From Amanita rubescens (lineage: Eukaryota > Basidiomycota > Agaricomycetes > Agaricales > Amanitaceae): DNA of 23,098 nt. A program made the translations under genes and the position numbers. Location of the stretch: the NCBI GenBank assembly GCA_015039365.1, contig WION01000712.1, positions 1 through 23,098 of the forward strand, written 5' to 3'. This document shows positions 11,171 through 20,581 of this stretch, piece after piece (within the stretch, counting starts at the first letter, position 1; every line of letters begins with the position of its first letter). The notes below the pieces were generated by a model. The model saw nothing but the letters and a program-made list of their open reading frames with translations, had not been told where the DNA came from and did not search any database.

Positions 11171-12039
11171 CTATCTATGAGGTCCTGGGCCATTGTCAAG
11201 TTTGCAATGCGTGCACGAAGGCACAGGCAAACACGCCGCAAAAACGCGTTTGAGTTCCGAATGGGCAGCCTGTTTTGGGTTTGCAGGCTTATCGCCATCC
11301 CTATCAGTCTCAACTGCAGTCTGTTCTTTTTCGTCTTGGCCAGGAGCTGCATCTGCTAGACAAATTATCGTCGATTCGAGCATTGATGCTTTCTCTTGAA
11401 GCTGCGCTGAAGAAGGAACGTGAGTGATCGCCCAGTGCTAATTGTCTTCTTACTTACCAAGATCTTCGAGCAAATTAGTGTATGCCTTTAAAGGTTCGTC
11501 CTCTTCGCCCGCATTTGGTCCATTGGCGACCAGATCTAGAGCCGAAGCTTCGATCTTAGTGCATGCATCACCGTGCGATAAGAACAATTGGATAACACGG
11601 GGTGCCTCTGCAATCTGGATCGATCCGCGTTATGCACCAAAATTGCAACGACAACCAAGCGCATATACGTACCATATCACCCGACACCGTGCCAAGGGGT
11701 TGGTCGTTATTGGCATCCTGCAGAATGGGTTATACTCAACACGTGCCGATGTGCTGAGGGGAAACGTACTGTCGGGATGTTGAAGCATGCATCTAATGTT
11801 TCTGTCATGTGAAGCCAAAAATTAGACTGTGACAAATTGGAAAAGTCTAAGGCATGAGGCAGGACGCGTGTTGGTGGCTGCTGGTCAGATATAGACGCGT
11901 CACTTTTGGTCGAAGGCTTGTCCTCTTCGACTTCTGCAGTAATCACGGCCTCATCTGAGCTCGGGGATGAAGACGCTGTCTTCAAGTTGGATTCATTTAC
12001 GCCATGCTCGGGGGTATCTGGACTTGCCTCTCCGGCCAT
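11171..12039 (-). CDS. Gene C: small, probably helical protein of unknown function, four exons
   Basis: Model: exons 12039-11770, 11717-11673, 11614-11458 and 11406-11171. Introns are 52, 58 and 51 nt, beginning GTACGT, GTACGT and GTAAGT and ending CAG, with a TATAAC-type branch site in the first. All phases join, giving 235 aa. The ATG at 12039 follows an in-frame stop. Residues 1-65 are acidic and Ser/Thr-rich, likely disordered. The next part holds SQSNFWLHMTETLDACFNIPT. Residues 106-170 look helical: APRVIQLFLSHGDACTKIEA, a loop, then LKAYTNLLEDLAQLQEKASM. I recognise no family; the pattern suggests a small helical bundle or complex subunit, which is only inference. The C-terminal 60 residues are less convincing, since the decayed copy upstream suggests similarity in another frame there (RIANLTMAQDLIDSAQEN), so exon 4 may be frameshifted or contain an unseen intron. 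It is divergent to the acyltransferase gene, 218 bp away. Confidence 0.6.
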
Positions 12040-12257
12040 CAAGGGCTTAGAGACAGGGCTCCTGCCTGTCCATTATTTAGCCGAACTGTTATTCTGGTAG
12101 ATATTCCAAGATACCGCGGATAGCACCATCTGCAAGCGGTTGAATAGCCATGTGCTTGGGGGGTTAGGGTCAGAAGAATAGTAGCTGTGGGAATCTTTTT
12201 AAATTGAAACTCCGCAATTGGGGAGTCCTCTTCGCTTGCTTGTGAATACTAGTGGCA

Positions 12258-13288
12258 ATGTCCTTCCTTCTGTCCTTACTACGACCTTTGGCTTATGTCT
12301 CTCTCCCTTTCTTTCTCTTGCGCTCAATTGCGGCCTCATCGCCCCTCGGTCGCTACTATGTGCGAGCTGCCATGTATGTCTCTGTGCTGATGTCCTTCGC
12401 GACATGCAGTACCGCAATTGCTGCAAGCATGGTCTTATTAGGAAGGCGCCATGACACTAATTTCGTGGTGGCGAGGGCATTCTATGCGCTTTGCAAGAGA
12501 GTAATGAACATCCATGTAGAAGTCGAGGGCGAAGAGTTTTTATCTACGAGGCCCGCTGTGTATATGATGAATCATCAAAGCATGCTTGATGTTCTGATCG
12601 TTGGACGGTGAGTGTCAGAAGTTCGCATTTACGTTGCCCCTTCTATCAACCGTCCGCTGTCCCGTCATCGTTACTTGTTTAATTTGGGAGCGCGCGTCTC
12701 CGCATAACTTGCCCTCATCTGACTGTAATGTAATTTAGGCTAATGCCAAAGCAGACGTCCATCATGTCGAAGAAATCCTTACAATTTACCCCTCTCGGAC
12801 CCTTCATGACGTTATCGGGCGCCATCTTTATAGATCGAAGCAAAAATACCCAGGCTGTCCGCTCATTAGAGGTTGCGGGCCAACTTATGAAGAAGCTCGG
12901 AACTTCCCTATGGATGTTCCCTGAAGGGACGAGACGTAATCAGGAAATTCCTGACATGTTGCCGTTGAAGAAAGGCGGCTTTCATCTCGCCGTTCAAGCT
13001 GGTATCCCCATTGTTCCTGTGGTGACGGAAAATTATTGGAGAATGTATCATCACGGGGTGTTTGAGGAGGGCAGGGTGAAAGTCCGTGGTAAGCGCACGA
13101 TCCCGTGAATGTAGATCTAGACCTCTTTCTCACCATTGATCCTAGTTCTCCCCCCTGTATCCACCACGGGACTTAAAGACCAAGACGCTTCTGACCTCGC
13201 CGTCCGTGTTCGTGATCTGATGATCGAAGCATTACGTGAGATCTCCGTCAAGGTCCCAACAGGCAACCAGAGGAGAGACCAAAGTTGA
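12258..13288 (+). CDS. SLC1: 1-acyl-sn-glycerol-3-phosphate acyltransferase (PlsC/SLC1 family)
   Basis: Transfers an acyl group to lysophosphatidic acid to make phosphatidic acid, the precursor of membrane glycerophospholipids and triacylglycerol, at the ER or lipid droplet membrane. Model: exons 12258-12607, 12739-13088 and 13146-13288; introns 131 and 57 nt (GTGAGT...TTTAG, GTAAGC...CCTAG); 280 aa, close to yeast Slc1 (about 300). Two hydrophobic segments lie at about residues 8-25 and 40-62. Block I is NHQSMLD at 105-111 (catalytic His and Asp). Block II is GAIFIDR at about 144-150. Block III is FPEGTR at 177-182, binding glycerol phosphate. Block IV is the GIPIVPVV stretch near 206. The last exon gives the usual LPPVSTTGL...D continuation of fungal homologues, which supports the third splice. 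Just past the stop a +1 frame stays open to 13457, so the exact C-terminus is uncertain. The symbol is by family, not proven orthology. Confidence 0.93.
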
Positions 13289-14062
13289 GGTCCATCCGTC
13301 AGCATCAGGGCCACAAACGGACACCCCACAGTTAAGCGAAGCCAAGCTCCCACAGCATATACCCGCCGTTGAAGAAAAAGAAAAATGTGGAGTCGAGTGC
13401 CTCGTTGACCATGTCATCAAGTACGTCGTCATTGCATACATGGCAATCAGGTACTAGTGAATATGGTGCAGAGACGGAGGAGGATGAAGGCATGATACTT
13501 GTAGGACGGCCAACATGATATGACGTGTTCTGCTAGCCAGTGCTAGCCAAGTAATAAAATTACAGTCTAATCCGAGCGGCCCGGTGCTAAGCGTGCGTGG
13601 GGCCAACATGCCCCCGTAAACTCACTATGATGGGGCAAAGAGGGGGATACGGATGAACGTTTTTCTTGTCGTCGAGGTTTGTGTTTCTAAATTAGGACAT
13701 TTCCAAACAGGGACGCATGTGCTTGCGAATGATTGGCCGAGAAATGCAACCGCAGCCACAGGCAGAACTATACGCGATCACACGTTCATAAGGATGCTAG
13801 CCTTGCAGGCTCCGTTGCTCGTCCAGGTGTATTGACTAATCAACTCCGCTTAGTCCTCGGGATGCCTGGATTACCTTTTTTACATAAAAATTTTTATATT
13901 CAGGGAAATTTGCGGATCTTCCCTCAGACAACGTATCGCTATCGGCATCCCAGGGCCCCTCAAACATCTTGGTTAATTCAGCTCCTTTCTCGAAATATAA
14001 AACTCATTCTCAGCCATCTTCATCCCACCACCTCCCACCACCTCCCATTCCTCTTACTCTTC
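13289..14062. other. Intergenic region between acyltransferase and GDPD genes
   Basis: About 0.77 kb. The first 170 bases hold an open frame (to 13457) out of phase with the acyltransferase; its end reads CGVECLVDHVIKYVVIAYMA. The middle contains a GTGCTAGCCA repeat near 13530-13552 and no gene. The final 80 bases form the promoter and leader of the GDPD gene. Confidence 0.45.
13995..14062 (+). promoter_or_regulatory. Probable core promoter and CT-rich leader of the GDPD gene
   Basis: ATATAAAA at 13995-14002, 61 bp before the ATG, is a good TATA box. It is followed by a pyrimidine-rich leader with a CCCACCACCT direct repeat (about 14026-14047), common ahead of fungal start codons. The transcription start would be about 25-40 bases after the TATA box. 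Support is by position and motif only. Confidence 0.5.
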
Positions 14063-15690
14063 ATGACCGGATCTCCCAAGACGCGGATGCTACCCGGTAG
14101 GCCTATATTTGCTACCAGTGAACTATGCTCTAACGCAACAGCTAAGATTGCTGGGGCCATCGCGGAGTGAGTGTGGTTAATTTATACCACTCTTGTCAAC
14201 GTCTTCCACTGGGGTTACCCCTGAACCCAAACCCCTTGACTATGCCCATACATTATCTCTTCTCTGCAATTGTGTGAGATTCGGGTCACGGCAGTATACT
14301 CAACTTGTCCCAGGCGTCGTCGCGATTCCCAGAAAACACGCTTGCAAGCTTCGAAGCCGCTATCCGTGATGGTGCAGAAGGCATCGAGAGCGGTATTTTG
14401 CCCGGAAGTCTTGCCATTTGAATCCCGTAACCACCGTCAGCAGACGTCCACGTATCCGCGGATGATGTTGTAGTTATGTTCCACGATCCGGGTGAGCATT
14501 CCTCAGTGTTGTTTTTGTCTGATTGATTGACGGAGATTTCAAATGTCGTCAGCTTTGGAACGGACGACGGATTCGACAGGTGATGCCTTTTATGGTCAAC
14601 GGGGATTAATGTTCCGGCAAACTGAAACCAGCCCGACTTTTACAGGACAAATTAAGGAACGAAATTGGTTTGGAGACGGTGGAATGCAACATGTCAGAAC
14701 TAGGAAAGAACCGAGGCAGCCCATTCCCACCTTTGCAGAGACGATAGAGCTCCTGATGAAGGCAAGTTCCGGATCTCGACCTCGCCTCGATCTCCCGATT
14801 CTGATACGCCGGGTCTTGTAGCCTGAAAACCTACCACGTCAAGTTCAACGTCGATGTTAAAGTCCAAAATGATCCGGATCGTTTGTTTTCACTCATGAAC
14901 GAGATCATAGCTGCGCAGCCCGATTGGCAAACGGCCCTTGCTCCCCGGATTTTACTTGGATTGTGGCATCCGCGGTTCTTGGATCATGCCAAGGCACGCT
15001 TACCTTATTGTCGTCGATCCTATATCGGATGTAGCACCGATATCGCTCGCAAGTATTTCTGGAATGATTGTGATGCATTCTCTATCGCTTTTGGTGCGCT
15101 TGCAGCACATGATGGACAGAGGTACGCGTTTGAATTGTCGGGTGGATAGTCCTGCAACTTTTTTTCTCCTTTTACGTTTTCAGGTTCAGGGAAGAGTGCA
15201 AGAATGCCGGCAAGAATCTGATGGTATGGACGGTTAACAAGCCTGCACATATGATGGAGGTACGCGGTGTCATTTTTTTTTGGCGTTCGGAGCTCCGCTT
15301 ACGAGGCTCATACATAGGCCGTGAGATGGGAGGTTAATGCCATTATCACCGACGCGACACAGATATGGTTGGACCTTCGGTCGAAATTAGAGGGTACGTC
15401 ACGAACATTTCTATATTTAGATAAGATAACGGGTGACTAATGTCTCGTCTGTAGTTGATTACGAGGGAATTAGCTCAAAGTACGGGCGCGTATTCCTCTG
15501 GACCACGCCTAGGTTCTACGCACCTGTACTCCTCCAAAAGAGCATCGCGTCACGCCGATACCTGGAGGGCGTTGCTGGCCCATTCGATTCGTTTGTAAGG
15601 GAAAAAGTAGAAGCTGGTACCGTCCTCGGGCTTGCTGAGGATGTATACCCCTTTCAAGACCATTATGACGTAGATTTGGACATTGAATGA
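14063..15690 (+). CDS. Glycerophosphodiester phosphodiesterase-domain protein, Pgc1-like phosphatidylglycerol phospholipase C
   Basis: GDPD TIM-barrel enzymes cleave glycerophosphodiesters; fungal Pgc1 types hydrolyse phosphatidylglycerol to diacylglycerol and glycerol phosphate. Exons: 14063-14096, 14147-14166, 14314-14392, 14444-14491, 14553-14579, 14646-14761, 14822 (or 14843)-15121, 15184-15259, 15318-15393 and 15455-15690; about 330 aa. Motifs in order: CWGHRGASS, RFPENT, GAEGIESDVHVS, MFHDP, ERTTDSTG, RNWFGDGG, IPTFAETIELL, KFNVDVKVQ, LGLWHPRF, MVWTVNKP and AIITDATQIW. The HRG, E-D and HD metal and catalytic residues are present. The sixth intron starts with GC (AAG|GCAAGT). Using its nearest acceptor (14821) puts the next exon one base out of frame after a PEN that homologues show. 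Using the AAG acceptor at 14842 restores the frame but drops about seven residues. So the gene is either alternatively spliced, slightly damaged, or carries a sequence error. The C-terminal 80 residues are typical of basidiomycete homologues, as far as I recall them. Confidence 0.85.
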
Positions 15691-15896
15691 TTGGACTGCT
15701 AGTAGAAATACCAAGAATACCGTATAGATGTAGTAGCGAAGAATGTAAGATATGATACCGGCTAAAGGAACACGCGATGCCCAAATGCGGATTAGTGTCT
15801 GTCCATGTTCTAATTTCACTACTTTCACTGCTTTCTTGACTCATCCTTACTCTCTTCCGCACGCAGGGGCTCCTCCCTTCCGGTGCTACGTTTTCA

Positions 15897-18333
15897 ATGA
15901 AACGGACACACAGAAATCGATATTCCCTGACACATCTATCTACAGAGACAACTGCCACTCTACCCGAGTATGCACCAACGTCAGGCGGTGTCACTTGGCA
16001 GCATCAACCGCCCGTTCGCGTTCAACAGCACAAACCGGCTAAGATGTATCCCGAGTTCGATGGAACTCTGTCCGACAGACCACCCGATTACCCTGACAGC
16101 GCTGACGAAGCAGACGAGGAGACGGATTCTGTCGCAGGGGATGAGGAGGTAGTATATGCGGACAACAGCACCATCTCAGCTTCCAACCGCGCCCGGTGCT
16201 GCCACGCCTTCTCCGCGCCGCCACTTCAGGCGGTATTCATCTTCAACGAGTTCGACCAGTTTCCACCCTCATTACGATCGGCATAACCCTAATCTACATC
16301 ATCATCACCACCACGCGCACCGGCCCCATCCGCCATACAGGCGCTACAAATCGAGCGTGGTCCTCCCATCGCCATCGCCGGTTGATGACCCCTATCTCGA
16401 TTCGCTGCTAGCGAGAAGCGTGCACGCGTTGGAAATGTCTAACACGCTGTTGCAGTCGTCTATTTCAACGCAGACGAGTTTATCAGCGTTGTTGCATACA
16501 CCGGTGGTTGAGACGAGCAATAGTAAGCCGTTCAGGGAGATAGATGGGGTGGGCCAGCTAGAGGAAAGGACGAAAGGGTTGTCGAGGAAGATAGACGTGT
16601 ATGAAGGACAAAGCGAACAGTGGGTGGATGATTTGGAGAAGATAAGAAAGGATGTGGAGAGGTTATTTGGTGATGGGGTGAAAGAAGGTGAAGAAGACGT
16701 GCAAGGTGACGACGATGGAGAAAGCTTATCTAAATGGACAAGACCACTGCAACGGCGGAAGGAAGATATTATTCAAATACGTGAAGCTGCACCGGGTGGT
16801 GTTAGTTCTAGTCTACCCGCATCATCATCAATGCCTGCGAGTCGCGCATACAAGCGACGACCATCTCAGCTCGACCTACAAAACTCGGGAGACGACCAAA
16901 ACACGGCGCGACTGACGTATTCTCCTCAGTATAGATCGCGGCTTATTTCACCAGCACCACGCGCCATCACGCAGTATGTCGTGGCATCCTCTGCGGATCC
17001 AGATGTTATTACATTACCATCAACCCTTGGCACGCGGACGTCTTCACATCATTCAATAGCTCTGACACCACAGCTAACAGATAGACTACCAGAGCCAACG
17101 ACGCGTGCATACAACATGCTCGCGTCGTTCGTGCAGCGAACACCAACATCGATCGCGTCGACGCCGTCGTCTGTGACGAGCACGTCCGTGTTGGCGTCGC
17201 TGATGCCCAAGATGCGACGGCGATCGAACAGTAGCAATGCCGCTATTTCTGGCGGGGAAGTAGCGGAAGGGAACAACGCGAGACGCAAGCGCAGATCCAC
17301 GATCGACGATGATCCCCGGTTGCAGCCGCCTTCCGCCGACGGACTCCGCGGCCGGACGCCCAAATCTCCTCTTCCCGTTCGGCCCATGACCCCGCCGACA
17401 GAGGAGTCTACCGGCTCTTCCTCGTCGTCGTCCGAAAGTCTGATTGCCAAGCTAACCGTCATGAGCCTGCGCAAGATTCTCGACGAGCAAGCTGCCAGGT
17501 CCGAGACCGCCCCCAATGCGAGCGATATTCATGTTCGTCAGGCCGTTTAGAGCCCCCGCATTTTCCCTGTGACTCCTGCCGTGCCTCAGGCGAGTACATC
17601 CAACGCGACGGCGTCGATATCGCGGTTATTCACCAAGGCGATACATACCTCGTCCACGCGACCGCCGTCGCCTCCGAGACATTCTGCCATGAAGCATGCC
17701 AGCGGCAGCAGGAGTGCGCTCTCAGCATCGGCGCGTCAGCCAGAGGCGTCCACGTCCTCTGCGGGGGCACATAACTCGAACACTGAGATCGACGCGATCG
17801 GGACGACGAATGGCATGTTGAGCGTCAACGCGGCGAAAGCTCAGTTGGGCATGTTGCCTGAGCTTGTGAGCGCGGGCATCTCCAGAGCGTTTGGTGTCAG
17901 GCCTAACAGCGTGGGGAGTGCGACTAGTTCAGGACAGAGCACGCCAAAAAGGATCAGCTTTGCTGAGTTGCCTGAGGGGACCCGACCTGAAGGTCGGTCG
18001 TCGTCGAGGTTTAAGGAGAAGCAGGCGCAGAAGAAGCGGAGGAAGTTATTGAATGGGCGGGGGAGGAGAAACGCGACCGTGCTCTCTGGTGGGGACAATG
18101 AAGATGTTTGGGATGGGGAGGGGGGAAGTCCACCCACCGGTGGATGGTGGTCTGGGTGGTTGGGTGGTGGCACTGCCGAAGCAGAAAGTGCACTAGCCGG
18201 AATGGGAGGAAGCAGTGGTGGAATGTACGTGTCCCGATATGAAGACAGGATGGAGAGTCGGCTGAGCCGGTCGTGGAGTGGTTTGGGGCGATTGACTGGT
18301 GCGCCTGAATTCGGCGATGAGTGGGCCGTTTGA
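15897..18333 (+). CDS. Large low-complexity protein with predicted coiled coil, unknown function
   Basis: Model: exon 1 15897-16148 (or 16130), exon 2 16180-17532, exon 3 17590-18333; about 776-782 aa. The 57-nt intron 17533-17589 (GTTCGT...CCTCAG, phase 0) removes the in-frame TAG at 17548. The first junction is less clear: exon 1 and exon 2 are in different frames. They can be joined by a 49-nt intron with a weak GTCGCA donor or by a 31-nt one with a better GTAGTA donor, both ending CTCAG at 16179. Residues 1-84 are Pro/Asp/Glu-rich with RPPDYPDSADEADEE. A His-rich tract follows (around residue 125), then a charged segment at about 200-250 (LEERTKGLSRKIDVYEGQ, then DDLEKIRKDVERLF) that looks like a coiled coil. 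The rest is Ser/Thr/Pro-rich, with a K/R-rich cluster (KEKQAQKKRRKLLNGRG, a possible nuclear signal) and a Trp/Gly stretch (GGWWSGWLGGG). I recognise no named family. It looks like a scaffold or regulator, by composition only. Confidence 0.75.
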
Positions 18334-19345
18334 GGTGAGGCTGGTCGTTTGGTTTTTCTCCGTTGTCTGTCCCTTCATATTTTGGCGCTGGTCATTTTTC
18401 GTTTATTGGATTGAAGATTAAATCGGTCAATCTTTGCACCGCTTCACGTCCATTTCATTCAGTCATCTGCTGATCGGGCCCCGTCACCCCCCTCCGATCA
18501 CGCGCCCTCGCGCCATATCTCATCCCATGCATACTTATTATAAACATTTTTATTATGACATACGGGCGTGTTACGCTTTTTCCGATGTTGCATATGTGTT
18601 CTTTTTCGATCTCTCTATCCGCAATTTTCACGTACACGGCCATTCATGTAGCGATATCACTTTACGACGGTCACGTTGTCATGCATCATGAATGAAATAA
18701 TATAGATGTTTTACATAGATCAGATGTATGTTTACGTTGGCGAGATCAAGAGATGCTGTGTACTTAGTCAACGAAGCAATGAGGCATCGGAACGAACTGT
18801 CATCGTCACGCGACACTCGTCTTCTTTAGATTCATGGCGGAATATGACCAATTGCATCTTTCGTGCGGCTGCAGCTGTTTTGCTTCACACTGCAGGTGAT
18901 TGATTACTGCATTCCGGTGCGTGCATTCTCTCCGGACTCACATATGCCTGGACCCGAGTCGGAAGAACGAATTCAGTCATATAAAGCTTAACTCCAATGA
19001 AAACCCCTATTCACGGTCCACACAACGCGTCGCTAACTGATATTAATGGTGTCATTTCCTTTCACGGAATATAGACGCGTTCTCGACCCTGACATATCAA
19101 CGCCACCGTCGTTTTGCCTGCAGGTGAATGCATAAACGACAGCGCGTCTTGACCAACTTGGAAATTGAGAAGCTTCCGGCGCCCCCTGAAAAGCTAAAGA
19201 CATGCAAATTAAGTAAAGAACATTCGAGTGGAACGGTATATAAAAAGGTCTGTGGCAAGGGTGAGAAGTTTCGCTAGGCGAACATGAATTATTCATGACG
19301 CCGTAGAACGCCGCATAACGCCGCTGGCAGCCCTGTTTCCCTGTT
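18334..19345. other. Convergent intergenic region
   Basis: This holds the 3' flanks of the coiled-coil gene (plus) and the EVE gene (minus). Open frames here are short and have no motif. A strong TATA-like sequence and a small hairpin-forming palindrome occur at 19237-19297 and are listed separately. No gene is supported. Confidence 0.5.
19237..19248 (+). promoter_or_regulatory. Orphan TATA-box-like sequence
   Basis: TATATAAAAAGG on the plus strand is the best TATA match in the right half of the window, but no plus-strand coding region follows. A transcript from here would run antisense into the EVE gene. About 35 bases downstream lies CATGAAT-T-ATTCATG (19283-19297), a perfect 7-bp inverted repeat with a one-base centre. 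It may be chance. Confidence 0.25.
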
Positions 19346-20581
19346 TCATGAACGCGAGGACTTCCGTTGGGGCCGTCCGTCCTCCTTATCGTCTTCGTCT
19401 TCGTCCTCGCCGGAAGTGGCGTTACGCTTACGCTTTTTGGTAGGCTTTTGCGTTTTGGCTTTGCTCTTGCTCTTGCTTCCTCCTTCCCCCTTCTTTCCAG
19501 ATGGTCCCTCTGGTTCTTGATTCTTCGCTGAGTTCCTCCGTACGGACTTTGCCTTCGTTGCACGTTTCTTCAGGGACGCTTCGTCCCAGCCACCCCGCTC
19601 CGCCAGTAGTTCAATAGTCGTCCAGGCAGCCTCGCTGACGCGTTGCACGCTCAACCGCCCTCTAGTGACAAGGTCCATTTCTGTGCATCATGACGTACGA
19701 GTGAAAATTCTTGGCAGGGGAACTCGTACCTCTGATGGCTTTGCAACCTTGGGCTCCGATGTAACTGATGTCTTCTGGGACCTGGTCTGGAGGAGACTCT
19801 GCGATCTTTTTGAGCAGGGTTAAGGGAACGAGATGCTTCGTGCGGGACTTGAACGTCAAATCGATCATGAACCACCGCGGATTGTCCTTGTCTGTTTTCT
19901 GCGATTCTTGAAAAGGGATGAATACAGACGCAGGGTAGAGAGCGTACTGGATCATGATAGGGGTGGGCCCTGTGGAAAGAATAACTGAGCTTGTCGTGCA
20001 GGGCACTTCGGATCACTTACGGGTCCCAGGCACTGTCTAAAAAATAGAGTCAGCAGAGCGAGGCGCCCATCCATGGCTATGCTTACGGTCAGGGTATGCT
20101 TCCTTGGATATCTTAGAGGGGATTAGTCGATATACTGTCATCGGGTTCTAAACTGACCTCGGCGAATGCAATGACGCCTTGCGAGAGTCAATAAAAATAC
20201 ACGGCCGTGCTGATGCGAGGAACGTACCTGGGTTCTTGCAATTGGATTGGTAAAAGAGTGCCTGACATATCCATATATGAGCATGGAACCCCTGAACCCT
20301 TGACAACAATGACGGCTGACTTTTTCGCCAACTCTCATCTCCTTCATGAGGTTTCGGGCCTCGTAGTTGCGAACGCCCTCCCACGGGGATGTTTTGACAG
20401 CTTCAAAGTCGTCCACGTTGAACTGGACATTCCCGTGACAAACAGGTATGCAACAGTTATTTCTGGACCATCAGATATAATTGCAACGTGTTGGCTGGCA
20501 AAAGCTCACTTTGACATCTTTTCCTTTGACTATGCGAGAATCTGGCTCGGCTTTTAGTAACCAATATTGAGAATTGGACAT
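19346..20581 (-). CDS. EVE-domain protein, THYN1-like (thymocyte nuclear protein 1 family)
   Basis: EVE domains are PUA-like folds thought to bind modified nucleotides in DNA or RNA; the eukaryotic THYN1 group is nuclear. Exons: 20581-20510, 20422-20321, 20261-20228, 20177-20158, 20111-20087, 20036-20021, 19969-19948, 19898-19730 and 19680-19346; introns 46-87 nt; every phase fits; 264 aa. The start ATG gives MSNSQYWLLKAEPDS, the family's usual opening. Then come VDDFEAVKTSPWEGVRNYEA, LFYQSN, IAFAEISKEAYPD, SAWDP, HPYHDP, DNPRWFMIDLTF, LTLLKKI, MDLVTRGRLSVQ and WTTIELLAERGGWDE, the conserved EVE blocks in order through about residue 175. The last 85 residues are Lys/Arg/Ser-rich with an acidic run (DEDEDD) and several basic clusters, probably nuclear localisation or nucleic-acid contacts. 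It lies divergent to the stomatin gene. The exon 2 donor (GTCAGC) is weak, but the protein join is convincing. Confidence 0.93.

Noticed and set aside
15550..15828. Minus-strand frame with hydrophobic stretches antisense to the GDPD 3' end
   Set aside because: It lies opposite a well-supported exon and shows no family motif; it is a shadow frame.
17548..17550. In-frame TAG inside the coiled-coil gene, suggesting a nonsense mutation or two genes
   Set aside because: A standard 57-nt, phase-0 intron (17533-17589, GTTCGT...CCTCAG) removes it and joins both halves in the same frame.
19033..19563. 176-codon minus-strand frame overlapping the EVE gene's last exon
   Set aside because: It is in a different frame from the supported exon and has Arg/Pro-rich shadow composition.
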